Of a DNA stretch of 64,000 nucleotides, positions 26,739 to 37,668 are shown in pieces. Each line of letters opens with the position of its first letter. Position 1 is the first letter of the stretch. The notes beneath the pieces are model-generated. The model ran no database searches and was not told the origin of the DNA. It saw only the letters and a list, made by a program, of their open reading frames with translations. The stretch spans positions 33,655 to 97,654 of the forward strand of contig NZ_PKEK01000067.1 in assembly GCF_002863225.1 (NCBI RefSeq). The letters are read 5' to 3'. This DNA comes from Mycobacterium sp. Lineage in GTDB: Bacteria; Actinomycetota; Actinomycetes; Mycobacteriales; Mycobacteriaceae. The position numbers and the translations under genes are program-made.

Positions 26739-27398
26739 ATGGGGGGACCCGACAACCAGCACCTGGCCGCAATGCGCAAGGAATACGGCTCCAAGGAGCG
26801 GGACGGCAGCCCGGACCTCGACGTCGACTGGCTCGCGGACGGCTGGCTTGCCTTGCTGCGCACCTGGATTGACGAGGCCGAGCGTGGTGGCGTGGCCGAA
26901 CCCAACGCGATGGTGTTGGCCACCGTCGACGCGGGCCGACCGGTCAGCCGGTCGGTGCTGTGCAAAGGCGTCGACGAGGACGGCATCGTGTTCTTCTCCA
27001 ACTACGACTCGGCCAAGGGCGACCAGCTGGCCGAGACGCCGTACGCCTCGGCGACCTTCCCGTGGTACCTGCTGAACAGGCAATTCCACATCCGCGGGCC
27101 GGTCACCAAGGTCGACCCGCAAGCCACCGCGAACTACTGGAACAACCGCCCGCGCGGCTCGCAGCTCGGCGCGTGGGCGTCACAGCAGTCCAAGCCGATC
27201 ACCTCACGCGCCGCGCTGGTCGAGCAGCTGGCCGAGGTGACGGATCGGTTTGCCGACCACGAGCAGGTTCCGGTGCCGCCGCATTGGGGCGGGTACCGCA
27301 TCGCGCCGGCGGAGATCGAGTTCTGGCAAGGCCGAGAAGACCGTCTGCACAACCGAATCCGGGTCGTGGGTGGGCGTATCGAACGCCTGCAACCCTGA
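26739..27398 (+). CDS. pdxH: Pyridoxamine 5'-phosphate oxidase PdxH
   Basis: 219 residues from the ATG at 26739 (MGGPDNQHLAAMRKEYG). An FMN-binding split-barrel. Signature pieces are MVLATVDAGRPVSRSVLCKG, FFSNYDSAKGDQL, NRQFHIRGPV and the C-terminal PAEIEFWQGREDRLHNR. It oxidises pyridoxine or pyridoxamine phosphate to PLP, the last step of B6 salvage. It is 2 bp upstream of an MFS gene. Confidence 0.93.
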   Translation: MGGPDNQHLAAMRKEYGSKERDGSPDLDVDWLADGWLALLRTWIDEAERGGVAEPNAMVLATVDAGRPVSRSVLCKGVDEDGIVFFSNYDSAKGDQLAETPYASATFPWYLLNRQFHIRGPVTKVDPQATANYWNNRPRGSQLGAWASQQSKPITSRAALVEQLAEVTDRFADHEQVPVPPHWGGYRIAPAEIEFWQGREDRLHNRIRVVGGRIERLQP

Positions 27399-27400
27399 GC

Positions 27401-28678
27401 ATGCCCAGGCTGGTCGCCGATACCGCGCCACTGCGCAACGCCGATTTCCGGCGGCTGTGGTCCTCGGGAATCGTCACCGTCATCGGCGGGAACCTGACGA
27501 TCTTCGCCGTCCCGGTACAGATCTACGCGCTGACCCAGAGCTCCGGATATGTCGGCCTGGCCGGGTTGTTCGCGCTGGTCCCGTTGGTCGTCTTCGGCCT
27601 GCTCGGTGGCGCCTGGGCCGACGCGATGGACCGCAGGGTGCTGCTGATCATCGCCTCCTGCGGACTGGCGGTGGCGTCGGCGCTGCTGTGGCTGCAATCG
27701 GCGTTGGCGCTGAACAACGTCTGGTTGGTGCTGGTCCTGCTGGGGGTGCAGCAGATCTTTTTCGCGGTCAACGCGCCGGCGCGCTCAGCCGCCATCCCGC
27801 GGATGCTGCCAGGTGATCAATTGGCGGCCGCGAACTCACTGAACATGACCGTGACGCAGTTCGGTGCGATCATCGGCCCGCTGCTCGCGGGGTTACTGCT
27901 CAATTGGGTCGACTTGTCGACGCTGTATCTGATCGACACCGTCACGACCGTCGTGCCGATCTGGGCGACCGTCCGGTTGGCGCCGATGCCGGTGCTGGGG
28001 ACGGGTGACGGCACGGGCCAGTGGGGTGTCGCCGCGGTGCTGGACGGGTTCCGCTACCTGGCCGGAAACACCGTCGTGCTGATGTCGTTCGTCGTCGACC
28101 TCATCGCGATGATCCTGGGCATGCCGCGTGCGTTGTTCCCGCAGATGGCCCACCAGAGCTTCGGCGGGCCGGTCGCCGGCGGCACCACGATGGCGCTGCT
28201 GGCCGCGGCGATGTCGGCGGGTGCGGTCGCCGGCGGGGTGTTCTCCGGCTGGTTGCCGCGGGTGCGCAGGCAGGGGCTGGCGGTGGTGCTGGCAATCGTG
28301 GTGTGGGGATTGGCGATGGTCGGCTTCGGGGTGGCCGCCGGGGCGGCCCACGGCCGGGCCGGGCCGCTGCTCTGGGCGGCCCTGGGATTCCTCGCCCTCG
28401 GCGGTGCCGCTGACCTGGTGTCGGCCGCGTTCAGGTCGACGATGCTGCAGGAGGCGGCCTCCGATGACGTGCGGGGCCGATTGCAGGGTGTGTTCGTCGT
28501 GGTGGTCGGTGGTGGACCACGGTTGGCCGACACCGCCCACGGCGCCGCCGCCGCTGTGGTGGGCACCACTGCGGCCACCACCGGGGGAGGCGCGCTGGTC
28601 GTCGTCGGAGTGCTGTTGGCCGCGCTCGCCGCGCCGGCCTTCATCCGTTATCGCGCAACGCAATTGGAGAAGAGCTGA
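27401..28678 (+). CDS. MFS exporter, EntS/MFS_3-like
   Basis: A 425-residue transporter with about 12 transmembrane helices, from the ATG at 27401. The N-terminal half starts RNADFRRLWSSGIVTVIGG and has the motif-A loop GGAWADAMDRRVLL. The pattern is typical of the EntS/tetracycline-like MFS_3 group of exporters. No substrate can be assigned. The stop of pdxH lies just before the start, so they are probably co-transcribed. Confidence 0.85.
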   Translation: MPRLVADTAPLRNADFRRLWSSGIVTVIGGNLTIFAVPVQIYALTQSSGYVGLAGLFALVPLVVFGLLGGAWADAMDRRVLLIIASCGLAVASALLWLQSALALNNVWLVLVLLGVQQIFFAVNAPARSAAIPRMLPGDQLAAANSLNMTVTQFGAIIGPLLAGLLLNWVDLSTLYLIDTVTTVVPIWATVRLAPMPVLGTGDGTGQWGVAAVLDGFRYLAGNTVVLMSFVVDLIAMILGMPRALFPQMAHQSFGGPVAGGTTMALLAAAMSAGAVAGGVFSGWLPRVRRQGLAVVLAIVVWGLAMVGFGVAAGAAHGRAGPLLWAALGFLALGGAADLVSAAFRSTMLQEAASDDVRGRLQGVFVVVVGGGPRLADTAHGAAAAVVGTTAATTGGGALVVVGVLLAALAAPAFIRYRATQLEKS

Positions 28679-28827
28679 GACTGTCGCTCGGCCGTCCGCG
28701 GCCGGAGGTGATCTCCGTCGCACCCGGACCTCACCCCCGCGCAGGCACGCCATCGCAATAACGACTACCTTTGCGCTATAGGCAACCAGCCGGGCCAGCA
28801 TTCACACGCAAGCGCAAAGGGGTTCCC

Positions 28828-30112
<1,285 letters not shown>

Positions 30113-30120
<8 letters not shown>

Positions 30121-31633
30121 CCAGCACCGCCATCGCGGCGTTGTGGCCGCCGACACCGGAGACCGCACCACCTCGGCGCGCGGCCGAACCACAACGCAGT
30201 ATCCGCTCGTGCTCGGTGGCCACCCCCCATCGCTGCGCCGGTGTGGCCAGCACAGCGTCGTTCTCTGCGAACGGCCATTCCAGTCCGCCGTGAAAGATGT
30301 TGCCACCGGTCATGTTCAGGCGCTGTTCCAGATCGAGGGTGGTCGTCGTCTCGATGCACGGTAGTCCATCGGGCGTTGTCAGCAATACTTCTTGAATCGG
30401 TTCGGCGAGAACGGAATTCAGCGACGCCAGCACGGCCTCGGTCAGTGCTGCGGGCTCGAACACCCGGTGCGGCGTGTGCAGGCCGAACACGGTCAGTGTG
30501 GCGGCGCCCGACTCGCGGAGTGCCGGCGACAGGATGCTGGGGTCGGTGAGCGAGTGGCAGTAGATTTCGCATGGAAGTGGTTGCGGCATAGACCCTTTGG
30601 CGGCACGGTCATAGGCCGCGTCCAGCTGCGTCCACGTCTCGTTGACATGGAACGTGCCGCCGAACGCTTGCGCGGGGCTGACGCTGCGGTCGCGCAGCCG
30701 TGGCAGTCGCTGGAGAACCATGTTGACTTTCACCTGGGCGCCCGGCGCCAACGGCGGCGCAGGCTCGCCGAGCAGGCCGGCCAACGCGGTGGGTGTGATC
30801 CCGGACAGGACGAACCTGCCGCGTACGACGTGCTCGTCGTCGCGGTGCCGGTAACGCACTTCACCGTTCGGGTCGATCGCGTAAACGTCGGCGCCGGTGA
30901 GGATTTCGGCGCCGTGACGGGAAGCAGCGCCGGCCAGTGCGGTGCTGACCGCACCCATCCCGCCGACTGGGACGTGCCAGCCTCCGTCGCCGCCGCCGAG
31001 CAGGTGGTACAGGAAGCAGATGTTCTGCCGCAGCGACGGGTCGTCGAGCCGGGCGAAGGTGCCGATCAACGCATCGGTCGCGACGACGCCGCGGACGACG
31101 TCGTTGTCGAGGACGCCGGAGATCGCCGCACCGATCGGTCGCTCGATCAGGTCTTGCCAGACACTGTCGTCGTCGATTGCGTCGCGGGCCTGGTCGCGGG
31201 TGGCCAGCGGCTCGAGCAACGTCGGCCACAGCCGACCCGTCAGCAGCCGGCAGCGCCGGTAGAACTCGTCGAAAGCCCGCTCGTCGCCGCCGGCGCCGAT
31301 CGCGTCGAACGTCGACCGCGGTCCGACCAGCAGACCGGTTCGCCCGACCGTCGCGGGATCCGGTGTGTACGACGACCAGGGCCGAGGGGCCAGCCGGACA
31401 TTCGCGCCCAAGTCGTCGAGGATCCGCGCCGGCAGCAGGCTGACCAGGTAGGAGTACCGCGACAACCGAGCGTCGACGCCGTCGAAGACCGGCGCTGACA
31501 CCGCGGCCCCGCCCACTCCGGGCAGCCGCTCCAGCAGCTGAACCCGCAGCCCCGCGCGAGCCAGATACCCGGCGGCGACCAGACCGTTGTGCCCGCCGCC
31601 CACGATGACCGCGTCGACCTCACGCGTGGTCAC
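30113..31633 (-). CDS. FAD-dependent phytoene-desaturase-like oxidoreductase (Rv0897c-like)
   Basis: A 506-residue flavoprotein of the amine-oxidase/CrtI superfamily. The dinucleotide motif VIVGGGHNGLVAAGYLARAG is at the N-terminus and the C-terminal FAD contact is in the segment GGNIFHGGLEW followed by AAMAVLAT. The substrate is not known; family members act on carotenoids, amines or sterols. It ends in the opposite direction of gltA2. The DUF2630 gene is 3 bp upstream on the same strand. Confidence 0.88.
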
Positions 31634-31636
31634 CGC

Positions 31637-31885
31637 TCAGCCCAGGTAGCCCTCGACCTCGTTCTCGGGCCGCACTGCCGCGGCGTCCGGATCGCCACCG
31701 GTTTCGCGCAGCGCCCGACGCTGCCGCAGCAGGTCCCAGCACTGGTCGAGTTGCACCTCGAGTTGGCGCAGCCGGGTGTGTTCCTCGGACTCGGTGATCT
31801 CGCCGTGCTGAAGCTGCTCCCGAAGGGTCTTCTCCTCGGCGACGAGCTCGTTGATCCGCGAGAGGGCGTCATTGTCGGTTGTCAC
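31637..31885 (-). CDS. DUF2630 protein (Rv0898c-like)
   Basis: An 82-residue hydrophilic helical protein (NELVAEEKTLREQL, LRQLEVQLDQCWDLLRQRRA) predicted as a short coiled coil. Function unknown; conserved in actinobacteria and often next to this oxidoreductase. Start and stop are clear, with a 3-bp gap to the next gene. Confidence 0.82.
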   Translation of the reverse strand: MTTDNDALSRINELVAEEKTLREQLQHGEITESEEHTRLRQLEVQLDQCWDLLRQRRALRETGGDPDAAAVRPENEVEGYLG

Positions 31886-31947
31886 GGGTCAAGTGTGCCC
31901 GACTAGCCGGTGCCCGGCCGCATCGTCACCGGACTAGGGTCATCCCC

Positions 31948-32310
31948 GTGGCAAGCAAACCTGAGATCCAGTTTCCCGACGGCCCCGCGCCGGCCCAACT
32001 CACGATCGAAGACCTGACGGTCGGCGACGGCCCGGAAGCCGTGCCGGGCGGCACCGTCGAGGTGCACTACGTCGGCGTCGACTACGAATCCGGCGAGGAG
32101 TTCGACAGCTCCTGGGGCCGCGGCCAATCCATCTCGTTCCCGCTGCAGGGCCTCATCCAGGGCTGGCAGGACGGCATCCCGGGGATGAAGGTCGGCGGCC
32201 GCCGTCAGCTGATCATCCCGCCGGAGCAGGCCTACGGCCCGGCCGGTTCAGGCCACCAGCTCTCCGGCAAGACGCTGATCTTCGTCATCGATCTGCTCGG
32301 CGCTCGCTGA
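31948..32310 (+). CDS. FKBP-type peptidyl-prolyl isomerase
   Basis: 120 residues from the GTG at 31948. An FKBP domain with the conserved VEVHYVGVDYESGEEFDSSW, LIQGWQDGIPGMKVGGRRQL and IPPEQAYGPAGSGHQLSGKT, holding the aromatic pocket that binds prolines. It catalyses proline cis-trans isomerisation, probably in the cytoplasm as there is no signal peptide. It is divergent from the DUF2630 gene. In M. tuberculosis the omp-like genes Rv0899-Rv0901 lie in this place. Confidence 0.88.
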   Translation: MASKPEIQFPDGPAPAQLTIEDLTVGDGPEAVPGGTVEVHYVGVDYESGEEFDSSWGRGQSISFPLQGLIQGWQDGIPGMKVGGRRQLIIPPEQAYGPAGSGHQLSGKTLIFVIDLLGAR

Positions 32311-32321
32311 GGCTCGTCGAG

Positions 32322-32372
32322 TGTGCAGGTTGTGACGCTAAAACAGCCGAAATAACGGCTAATACCTGCACA
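32322..32372. repeat. REP-like nested palindrome / bidirectional terminator
   Basis: TGTGCAGGT (32322-32330) and ACCTGCACA (32364-32372) form a perfect 9-bp outer stem. Inside it AGCCG (32345-32349) pairs with CGGCT (32356-32360). It sits in the gap between the convergent FKBP and prrB genes. The shape fits a shared terminator or a dispersed palindromic unit. Confidence 0.6.
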
Positions 32373-32389
32373 TTCGGCGCGTCGAAGGC

Positions 32390-33733
32390 TCAGCTCGGCG
32401 GGGGCAGCTGTAGCAGCAGACGCGCTCCGCCGAGCGGGCTCTCCTCCAGCGTGGCCACGCCGCCATGCAGATGCGCCTGCTGGGCGACCAGGGCCAGACC
32501 CAGCCCCGAGCCCGAGTGCGACGCGGTCGAGCCACGGGAGAACCGCTCGAACACCACCTGGCGTTCCGACTCGGGCAAGCCGCTGCCGTTGTCGTCGATG
32601 GCGATCTCCACGCCGGCCCGCGAGCTGACCGCCGACAACTGCACGCTGGTGGCGCCACCGTGTTTGACGGCGTTGGCGATCGCGTTGTCCACCGCGAGCC
32701 GCAGCCCGGCCGGGAGCCCGACGATGATGCAGGTCGGTGACGGCGCCAGCGACACGTCGAGGTCGGGGTAGATCCGCATGGCGTCATGCGCGGCCCGGTC
32801 GAGCAGCTCGGTGATGTCGACCGGGACGTGGTCCTCTGAGGTCGACAATTCGCCTTGGGCCAACCGCTCGAGCGCGGAAAGCGTTGCCTCGATTCGTGAT
32901 TGGGTCCGTATCACGTCGCTGAGCACTTCTTTGCGGCCTTCGTCGGGAAGGTCCAGGGTTGCCAGCACCTCGAGGTTTGTGCGCATCGCGGTCAGCGGCG
33001 TCCGCAGCTCGTGCGACGAGACCGCCGCGAAGTCGCGCGCCGACGCCAGCGCCTCGATGGTGCGGTTCTGCTCGTCCCAGATCCGCTGCAGCATCCCGCG
33101 CATGGCCTCGGCGATCTCCACGGCCTCGCTGGCACCACGCACCCGGACTTGGGGATTCTCGTCGCCGGCATTGATCGAGCGGGTCTGCTGCGCCAGCCGT
33201 TTGAACGGGCGTACCGCGAAAGTGGCCAGCAGCCAAGCGAATACGGCCGCCGCGGCGATCGAGAATGCGGCGATCAAGATCACCCGGCGATGCAGGTTGT
33301 TGGTGTCGGCGATGGTGGCGTCGTAGGTGGCGCCCACTTCCACCAGCATCGGATGCGGCTCCGGAATCGTCACGGTCCGCACCCGGTAGCGGACGCCGTT
33401 GACATAGGTGTCGGCGTAACCGGCCGGCAGCTGAGGCAGCGTGACGGTGGTATTCGACGTGACCTGGCCGCTGGCGTGGCGAACCGTGATGATCGCATCC
33501 TGATCGCTGGGCGACTTCGGAATCTGACCGAGCCCGCGGGGCAGGAACGGGATCGCGAAGCCGACCGCTTCATCGAGACGGCGGTCGAGCCTTTCCTTGC
33601 GGTCGTTGGTGATACCGAACCAGACGACGGCACAGGTGATCAGCACCGGGATGGCGGCGCCGATGATGGTCGCCACCACCACGCGGGCGCGCAGCGAAGG
33701 CGTGCGCGTCAAGATCCTCGACAAGAAATTCAT
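32390..33733 (-). CDS. prrB: Sensor histidine kinase PrrB
   Basis: A 447-residue membrane kinase. The first transmembrane helix is at about 18-40 and the second at about 151-172, enclosing an extracytoplasmic sensor domain. A HAMP linker follows, then the phosphoacceptor His in AVSSHELRTPLTAM (His241), the N-box in VDNAIANAVKHGG and G-boxes in IAIDDNGSGLP and GSGLGLALV. It phosphorylates PrrA. Orthologues are essential in M. tuberculosis and respond to metabolic and oxygen or nitrogen cues. Confidence 0.92.
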   Translation of the reverse strand: MNFLSRILTRTPSLRARVVVATIIGAAIPVLITCAVVWFGITNDRKERLDRRLDEAVGFAIPFLPRGLGQIPKSPSDQDAIITVRHASGQVTSNTTVTLPQLPAGYADTYVNGVRYRVRTVTIPEPHPMLVEVGATYDATIADTNNLHRRVILIAAFSIAAAAVFAWLLATFAVRPFKRLAQQTRSINAGDENPQVRVRGASEAVEIAEAMRGMLQRIWDEQNRTIEALASARDFAAVSSHELRTPLTAMRTNLEVLATLDLPDEGRKEVLSDVIRTQSRIEATLSALERLAQGELSTSEDHVPVDITELLDRAAHDAMRIYPDLDVSLAPSPTCIIVGLPAGLRLAVDNAIANAVKHGGATSVQLSAVSSRAGVEIAIDDNGSGLPESERQVVFERFSRGSTASHSGSGLGLALVAQQAHLHGGVATLEESPLGGARLLLQLPPPS

Positions 33734-33745
33734 GTCCGCCTCTCG

Positions 33746-34456
33746 TCACTGCATGCGCAGGACGAATCCCACGCCGCGGACGGTGTGCAGCAGCCGCGGG
33801 CCACCGCCGGCTTCCAGTTTGCGGCGCAGGTATCCGATGAACACGTCGACGACGTTGGTGTCGGCGGCAAAGTCGTAGCCCCACACCAACTCCAGCAACT
33901 GGGCGCGCGACAACACCGCGGTCTTGTGCTCGGCCAACACCGCCAGCAGGTCGAATTCGCGCTTGGTCAGGTCGACGTCGACTCCGTTGACCCTTGCCCG
34001 CCGGCCCGGGATGTCGACCTCGAGCGGACCCACCGCGATGGTCTCCGACGACGACGCCGGCGTCGAGCCTTTCCTGCGCAGCAGGGCGCGCACCCGCGCC
34101 ACCAACTCGGCCAGCACGAACGGCTTGACCAGATAGTCGTCGGCGCCGGCCTCGAGGCCGGCCACCCGGTCGTCGACCGAGCTGCGCGCCGACAGCACAC
34201 ACACCGGCACGTCGTTGTCCATCGCCCGCAGTGCGGTCACCACGCTCACGCCGTCGAGCACCGGCATGTTGATGTCGAGCACGATCGCGTCCGGCCGGGT
34301 CTCGGTGGCGCTGCGCAACGCCTCGGCGCCGTCGACCGCGGTTGATACTTCGAAGCCCGACAACCGCAGTCCGCGCTCCAGTGAGGCGAGCACATCAGAG
34401 TCGTCGTCGACCACCAAAACCCGGGGCGAGGTCCCACCAGCGTCCATGCCGCCCAT
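33746..34456 (-). CDS. prrA: Response regulator PrrA
   Basis: A 236-residue OmpR/PhoB-type regulator. The receiver domain has the acidic pocket VLVVDDDSD and the phospho-acceptor in VLDINMPVLDG (Asp61). The C-terminal winged helix (REFDLLAVLAEHKTAVLSRAQLL) is followed by FIGYLRRKLEA. It is 12 bp upstream of prrB in one operon. The ATG at 34456 or at 34447 could be the start. DNA targets are not visible here. Confidence 0.93.
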   Translation of the reverse strand: MGGMDAGGTSPRVLVVDDDSDVLASLERGLRLSGFEVSTAVDGAEALRSATETRPDAIVLDINMPVLDGVSVVTALRAMDNDVPVCVLSARSSVDDRVAGLEAGADDYLVKPFVLAELVARVRALLRRKGSTPASSSETIAVGPLEVDIPGRRARVNGVDVDLTKREFDLLAVLAEHKTAVLSRAQLLELVWGYDFAADTNVVDVFIGYLRRKLEAGGGPRLLHTVRGVGFVLRMQ

Positions 34457-34510
34457 GATGCCTGATTATCGCCGGTAGCAGTGGGAACACCCGCCTCGGC
34501 GGCGTGGGGT

Positions 34511-35983
34511 CTAGCGCAGCCCTATCTCGCGGTAGCGCCGCAGCCGGGCCGTCATCCGATCGCCGGCGGGCACTGCGCGCAGCCCGTCGAGTTCGACGGC
34601 GATCGCGGCGGCCAGCCGGGTGGAGAACTCGACCGGCTCGTCGGCGGCGTCGGGGTGCTCGGGCACGACGGCGTCGACGATCCCGGATGCCAGCAGGTCG
34701 GCCGACCGGACGCCTTGTGCGGCCGACAGTTCGGGGGCGTGGTCGGTGTCGCGAAAGACGATCGCGCTGGCCCCTTCCGGTGGCAGCGGCGCCAGCCAGC
34801 CGTGCAGGGCGGCCAGCACCCGGTCGGCCGGCACCATCGCCAGCGCCGGCCCGCCGCTGCCCTGGCCGAGCAGCACCGACACCGTCGGGGTGTCCAGGGT
34901 GACCAGCTCGGCCAGGCAGTGGGCGATCTCGCCGGCCAGGCCGCCTTCCTCCGCCTCGGCCGACAACGCCGGGCCCGCGGTGTCGATGACCAGCACCAGC
35001 GGCAACCGCAGACCGGCGGCCAGCGCCATGCCGCGACGGGCCTCGCGCAGCGCGGCGGGGCCGACCAGTCCTCCGACCACCCGCTGCTGACCGAGCAGCA
35101 CCGCCGGCTGACCGTCGAACCGGGTCAGCGCGAGCAGCATCGTCGCCGCATCACCCTGACCCGTGCCGGACAACCACACCTGGTCGGTGCAGCCGTGCCG
35201 TAGTAGGTGCGCGGCGCCCGGCCGGTCCGGTCGCCGCGAGGCCAGCACCGAGTCCCATGCCGGGATGTCGGGCAGAGGTTCGGTGGGGACCGGATCGGGC
35301 GCCGGGGCCGCGTCGTCGGCGACGACGGTCAGTGCCCGGTCGAGGATGTCGCGCAGCCCTTCCAGCGGGACGACGGCGTCGACGACACCGTGCCGTTGCA
35401 GGTTCTCCGCGGTCTGGACGCCGGGAGGGAACGGCTCGCCGTAGAGCTGCTCGTAGACCCGCGGACCCAGGAAGCCGATCAGCGCACCCGGCTGGGCGAT
35501 TGTCACGTGGCCCAGCGAGCCCCACGACGCGAACACCCCACCGGTCGTCGGGTGCCGCAGGTAGACGAGGTAGGGCAGGTGGGCCTGTTTGTGCAGAGTG
35601 ACCGCCGCGGCGATCTTGACCATCTGCAGAAACGCGACGGTGCCTTCCTGCATCCGTGTGCCACCGGAACTCGGTGAGGCGAGCAGCGGCAGTCGCTCAG
35701 CGGTGGCGCGCTGGATCGCGACGGTGATCCGCTCGGCTGCGGCAACCCCGATCGAGCCGGCCAGGAAGTCGAACTCGCAGACCACCACCGCCACCCGGCG
35801 CCCGAACACCCGTCCCTCACCGGTCAGCACCGACTCGTCGCGGCCACTGGCCTCGTGAGCCGCGGCCAGCTCGCGGGCGTAGGACTCAGACGTCGCAATG
35901 GCCAGCGGCTCGGTGTCCCAGCTGACGAACGATCCCTCGTCGAGCACCGCGTCGCGCAGTTGGTCGGTCCCGATCCGGCTCAC
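34511..35983 (-). CDS. accD3: Acyl-CoA carboxylase carboxyltransferase subunit AccD3
   Basis: 490 residues from the GTG at 35983, close to the 495 of Rv0904c. The crotonase-like carboxyltransferase halves are visible: the N-terminal half with RVAVVVCEFDFLAGSIG and LPLLASPSSGGTRMQEG, the C-terminal half with GLVGPAALREARRGMALA and FRDTDHAPELSAAQGV. It transfers carboxyl from biotin to an acyl-CoA, feeding fatty-acid or mycolic-acid synthesis. Which acyl-CoA is unclear. It is 17 bp downstream of the sulfatase gene on the same strand. Confidence 0.88.
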   Translation of the reverse strand: MSRIGTDQLRDAVLDEGSFVSWDTEPLAIATSESYARELAAAHEASGRDESVLTGEGRVFGRRVAVVVCEFDFLAGSIGVAAAERITVAIQRATAERLPLLASPSSGGTRMQEGTVAFLQMVKIAAAVTLHKQAHLPYLVYLRHPTTGGVFASWGSLGHVTIAQPGALIGFLGPRVYEQLYGEPFPPGVQTAENLQRHGVVDAVVPLEGLRDILDRALTVVADDAAPAPDPVPTEPLPDIPAWDSVLASRRPDRPGAAHLLRHGCTDQVWLSGTGQGDAATMLLALTRFDGQPAVLLGQQRVVGGLVGPAALREARRGMALAAGLRLPLVLVIDTAGPALSAEAEEGGLAGEIAHCLAELVTLDTPTVSVLLGQGSGGPALAMVPADRVLAALHGWLAPLPPEGASAIVFRDTDHAPELSAAQGVRSADLLASGIVDAVVPEHPDAADEPVEFSTRLAAAIAVELDGLRAVPAGDRMTARLRRYREIGLR

Positions 35984-36000
35984 CTGGCCGAGGCTACTGA

Positions 36001-37578
36001 TCAGGCGGGCGCGGGAGCCAGGATGACGCCGGTGTCGGCGACGTAGCGTTCCCACAGCACCAGCAGCTCGGCCAGCTTGTCGGGGTGCGCGGCCGCGAGG
36101 TCGTTGGTTTCGCCGGGGTCGGTGGACAGGTCGTAGAGCTGCCAGGCGCCCGGGCCGTAGGGCTCGGGCAGGTGCAGCGCCTTCCAGTCGCCTTGGCGAA
36201 TGGCGTAGCGCCCGAACAACTCCCACCCGGTGCCGGTCTCGTCGTCGTGCACCGATTCGGTGTCACCGGAAAGGTACGGCAACAACGACCGGCCGCGGAT
36301 CGGAGCCACTTCGCGCCCGTGGTACTCGGTGCCGGGGTGCGCGACGCCGGCGAGTTCGAGCACGGTCGGGGCGATGTCCATGACGGTGCTGAACGCCGTG
36401 CCGATCTGCTGCTGCCGGTCGAAGCCCGGCCAGGTGACGAAACCGACCACCCGAATACCGCCCTCGGTGGTGAACGCTTTGTGCAGGCGTGACGGGGCGG
36501 TGGCGGCCTGTGCCCAGCGCGGGCCGTACCAGATGAAGGAGTTGGCCGCGCCCGCGTTGTCGAGGCTGTTGTCCCAGTTCTGCTCGATCTCGGCGGCGAT
36601 CGCTCCGCCGAGTATCGGCATGGCTTCGACGATTGCACCCTCGGCGCCGTTGTCCGACAGGAAGATCACGACCGTGTTCTCGAGTTCGCCGGTCTCGGTG
36701 AGGTAGTCGACCACTTTGCCGATGTTGTAGTCCATCCGGTCGACCATGGCGGCGTAGACCTCCATGGCGCGGGCGGACAGCGCCCGCTGCTCCTCGGTCA
36801 TGTCGGACCACTCCGACTCACCGTCGGAGACGACGGGGTGTGCGGTCACATCGGCGGGCACCAGCCCGAGCTGCTTCAGTGCCGAGAGTCGCTGCTCGCG
36901 CAGGACGTCGGGGCCGGCGTCGTAGCGTCCGCGGTATTTCGCGATGGTTTCCTCCGGCGCCTGCAGTGGCCAGTGCGGCGCCTGGAATGGCAGGTAGGCG
37001 AAGAACGGCTGCTCGTCGTCGGTGCGCTCGCGTAGGTAGCGCAGCAGCGTGTCGGCGTAGAAGTCCGACGAATAGAAGTCGTCGTCGACCGTGACGAACT
37101 GGTCGTCCTCGGTGTACCGCGACAGCGCGGGCAGGAAATCGCCCGGCACGTTGCTGTAATGGCTTGCACCGCCTGGCAATAGCGCAAACGAGCGGTCGAA
37201 TCCGCGGGCCCACGGGCTGCGGTCGATGGTCATGCCGAGGTGCCACTTGCCTGCCATCAGGGTCAGGTAGCCCGCGTCGCGCAGCAATTCGGGCACGGCG
37301 ACCACCCGGTCGTTGAGGTAGCCCTCGTAGCCGGGCTGCCCGCGTAACTCGGGAACGACCTCGACCATGGTGCCGATGCCGGCGATGTGGTGGTCGGTTC
37401 CGGTCAGCAACATCGACCGGGTCGGCGAACAAGCCGGGGCCGAGTGGAAGTCGTTCAACCGGATCCCGGCCTGAGCCAGCCGATCCAAGTTGGGTGTCTC
37501 GATCTCGCTGCCGAAGGCGCCGATGTCGGAGAATCCGAGGTCGTCCGCCACGATTACCAGGAAGTTGGGCCTTGTCAC
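36001..37578 (-). CDS. Arylsulfatase (type I sulfatase)
   Basis: A 525-residue sulfatase. The signature CSPTR (residues 50-54) carries the Cys that is converted to formylglycine. The metal site starts in LVIVADDLGFSDIGAFG and LSDNGAEG lies near residue 300. There is no clear signal peptide. It hydrolyses sulfate esters, releasing sulfate. It is not part of the M. tuberculosis backbone between accD3 and echA6, so it is an insertion here or a loss there. It is followed by accD3. Confidence 0.88.
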   Translation of the reverse strand: MTRPNFLVIVADDLGFSDIGAFGSEIETPNLDRLAQAGIRLNDFHSAPACSPTRSMLLTGTDHHIAGIGTMVEVVPELRGQPGYEGYLNDRVVAVPELLRDAGYLTLMAGKWHLGMTIDRSPWARGFDRSFALLPGGASHYSNVPGDFLPALSRYTEDDQFVTVDDDFYSSDFYADTLLRYLRERTDDEQPFFAYLPFQAPHWPLQAPEETIAKYRGRYDAGPDVLREQRLSALKQLGLVPADVTAHPVVSDGESEWSDMTEEQRALSARAMEVYAAMVDRMDYNIGKVVDYLTETGELENTVVIFLSDNGAEGAIVEAMPILGGAIAAEIEQNWDNSLDNAGAANSFIWYGPRWAQAATAPSRLHKAFTTEGGIRVVGFVTWPGFDRQQQIGTAFSTVMDIAPTVLELAGVAHPGTEYHGREVAPIRGRSLLPYLSGDTESVHDDETGTGWELFGRYAIRQGDWKALHLPEPYGPGAWQLYDLSTDPGETNDLAAAHPDKLAELLVLWERYVADTGVILAPAPA

Positions 37579-37668
37579 GGGGAAGCATCCTGTCAGGTGT
37601 GCGGTCGCATGGGAATGTTCCGCCTACCACCGATTCGATGCCGCGCCAAACGTCACTAGGCTGTCCAG

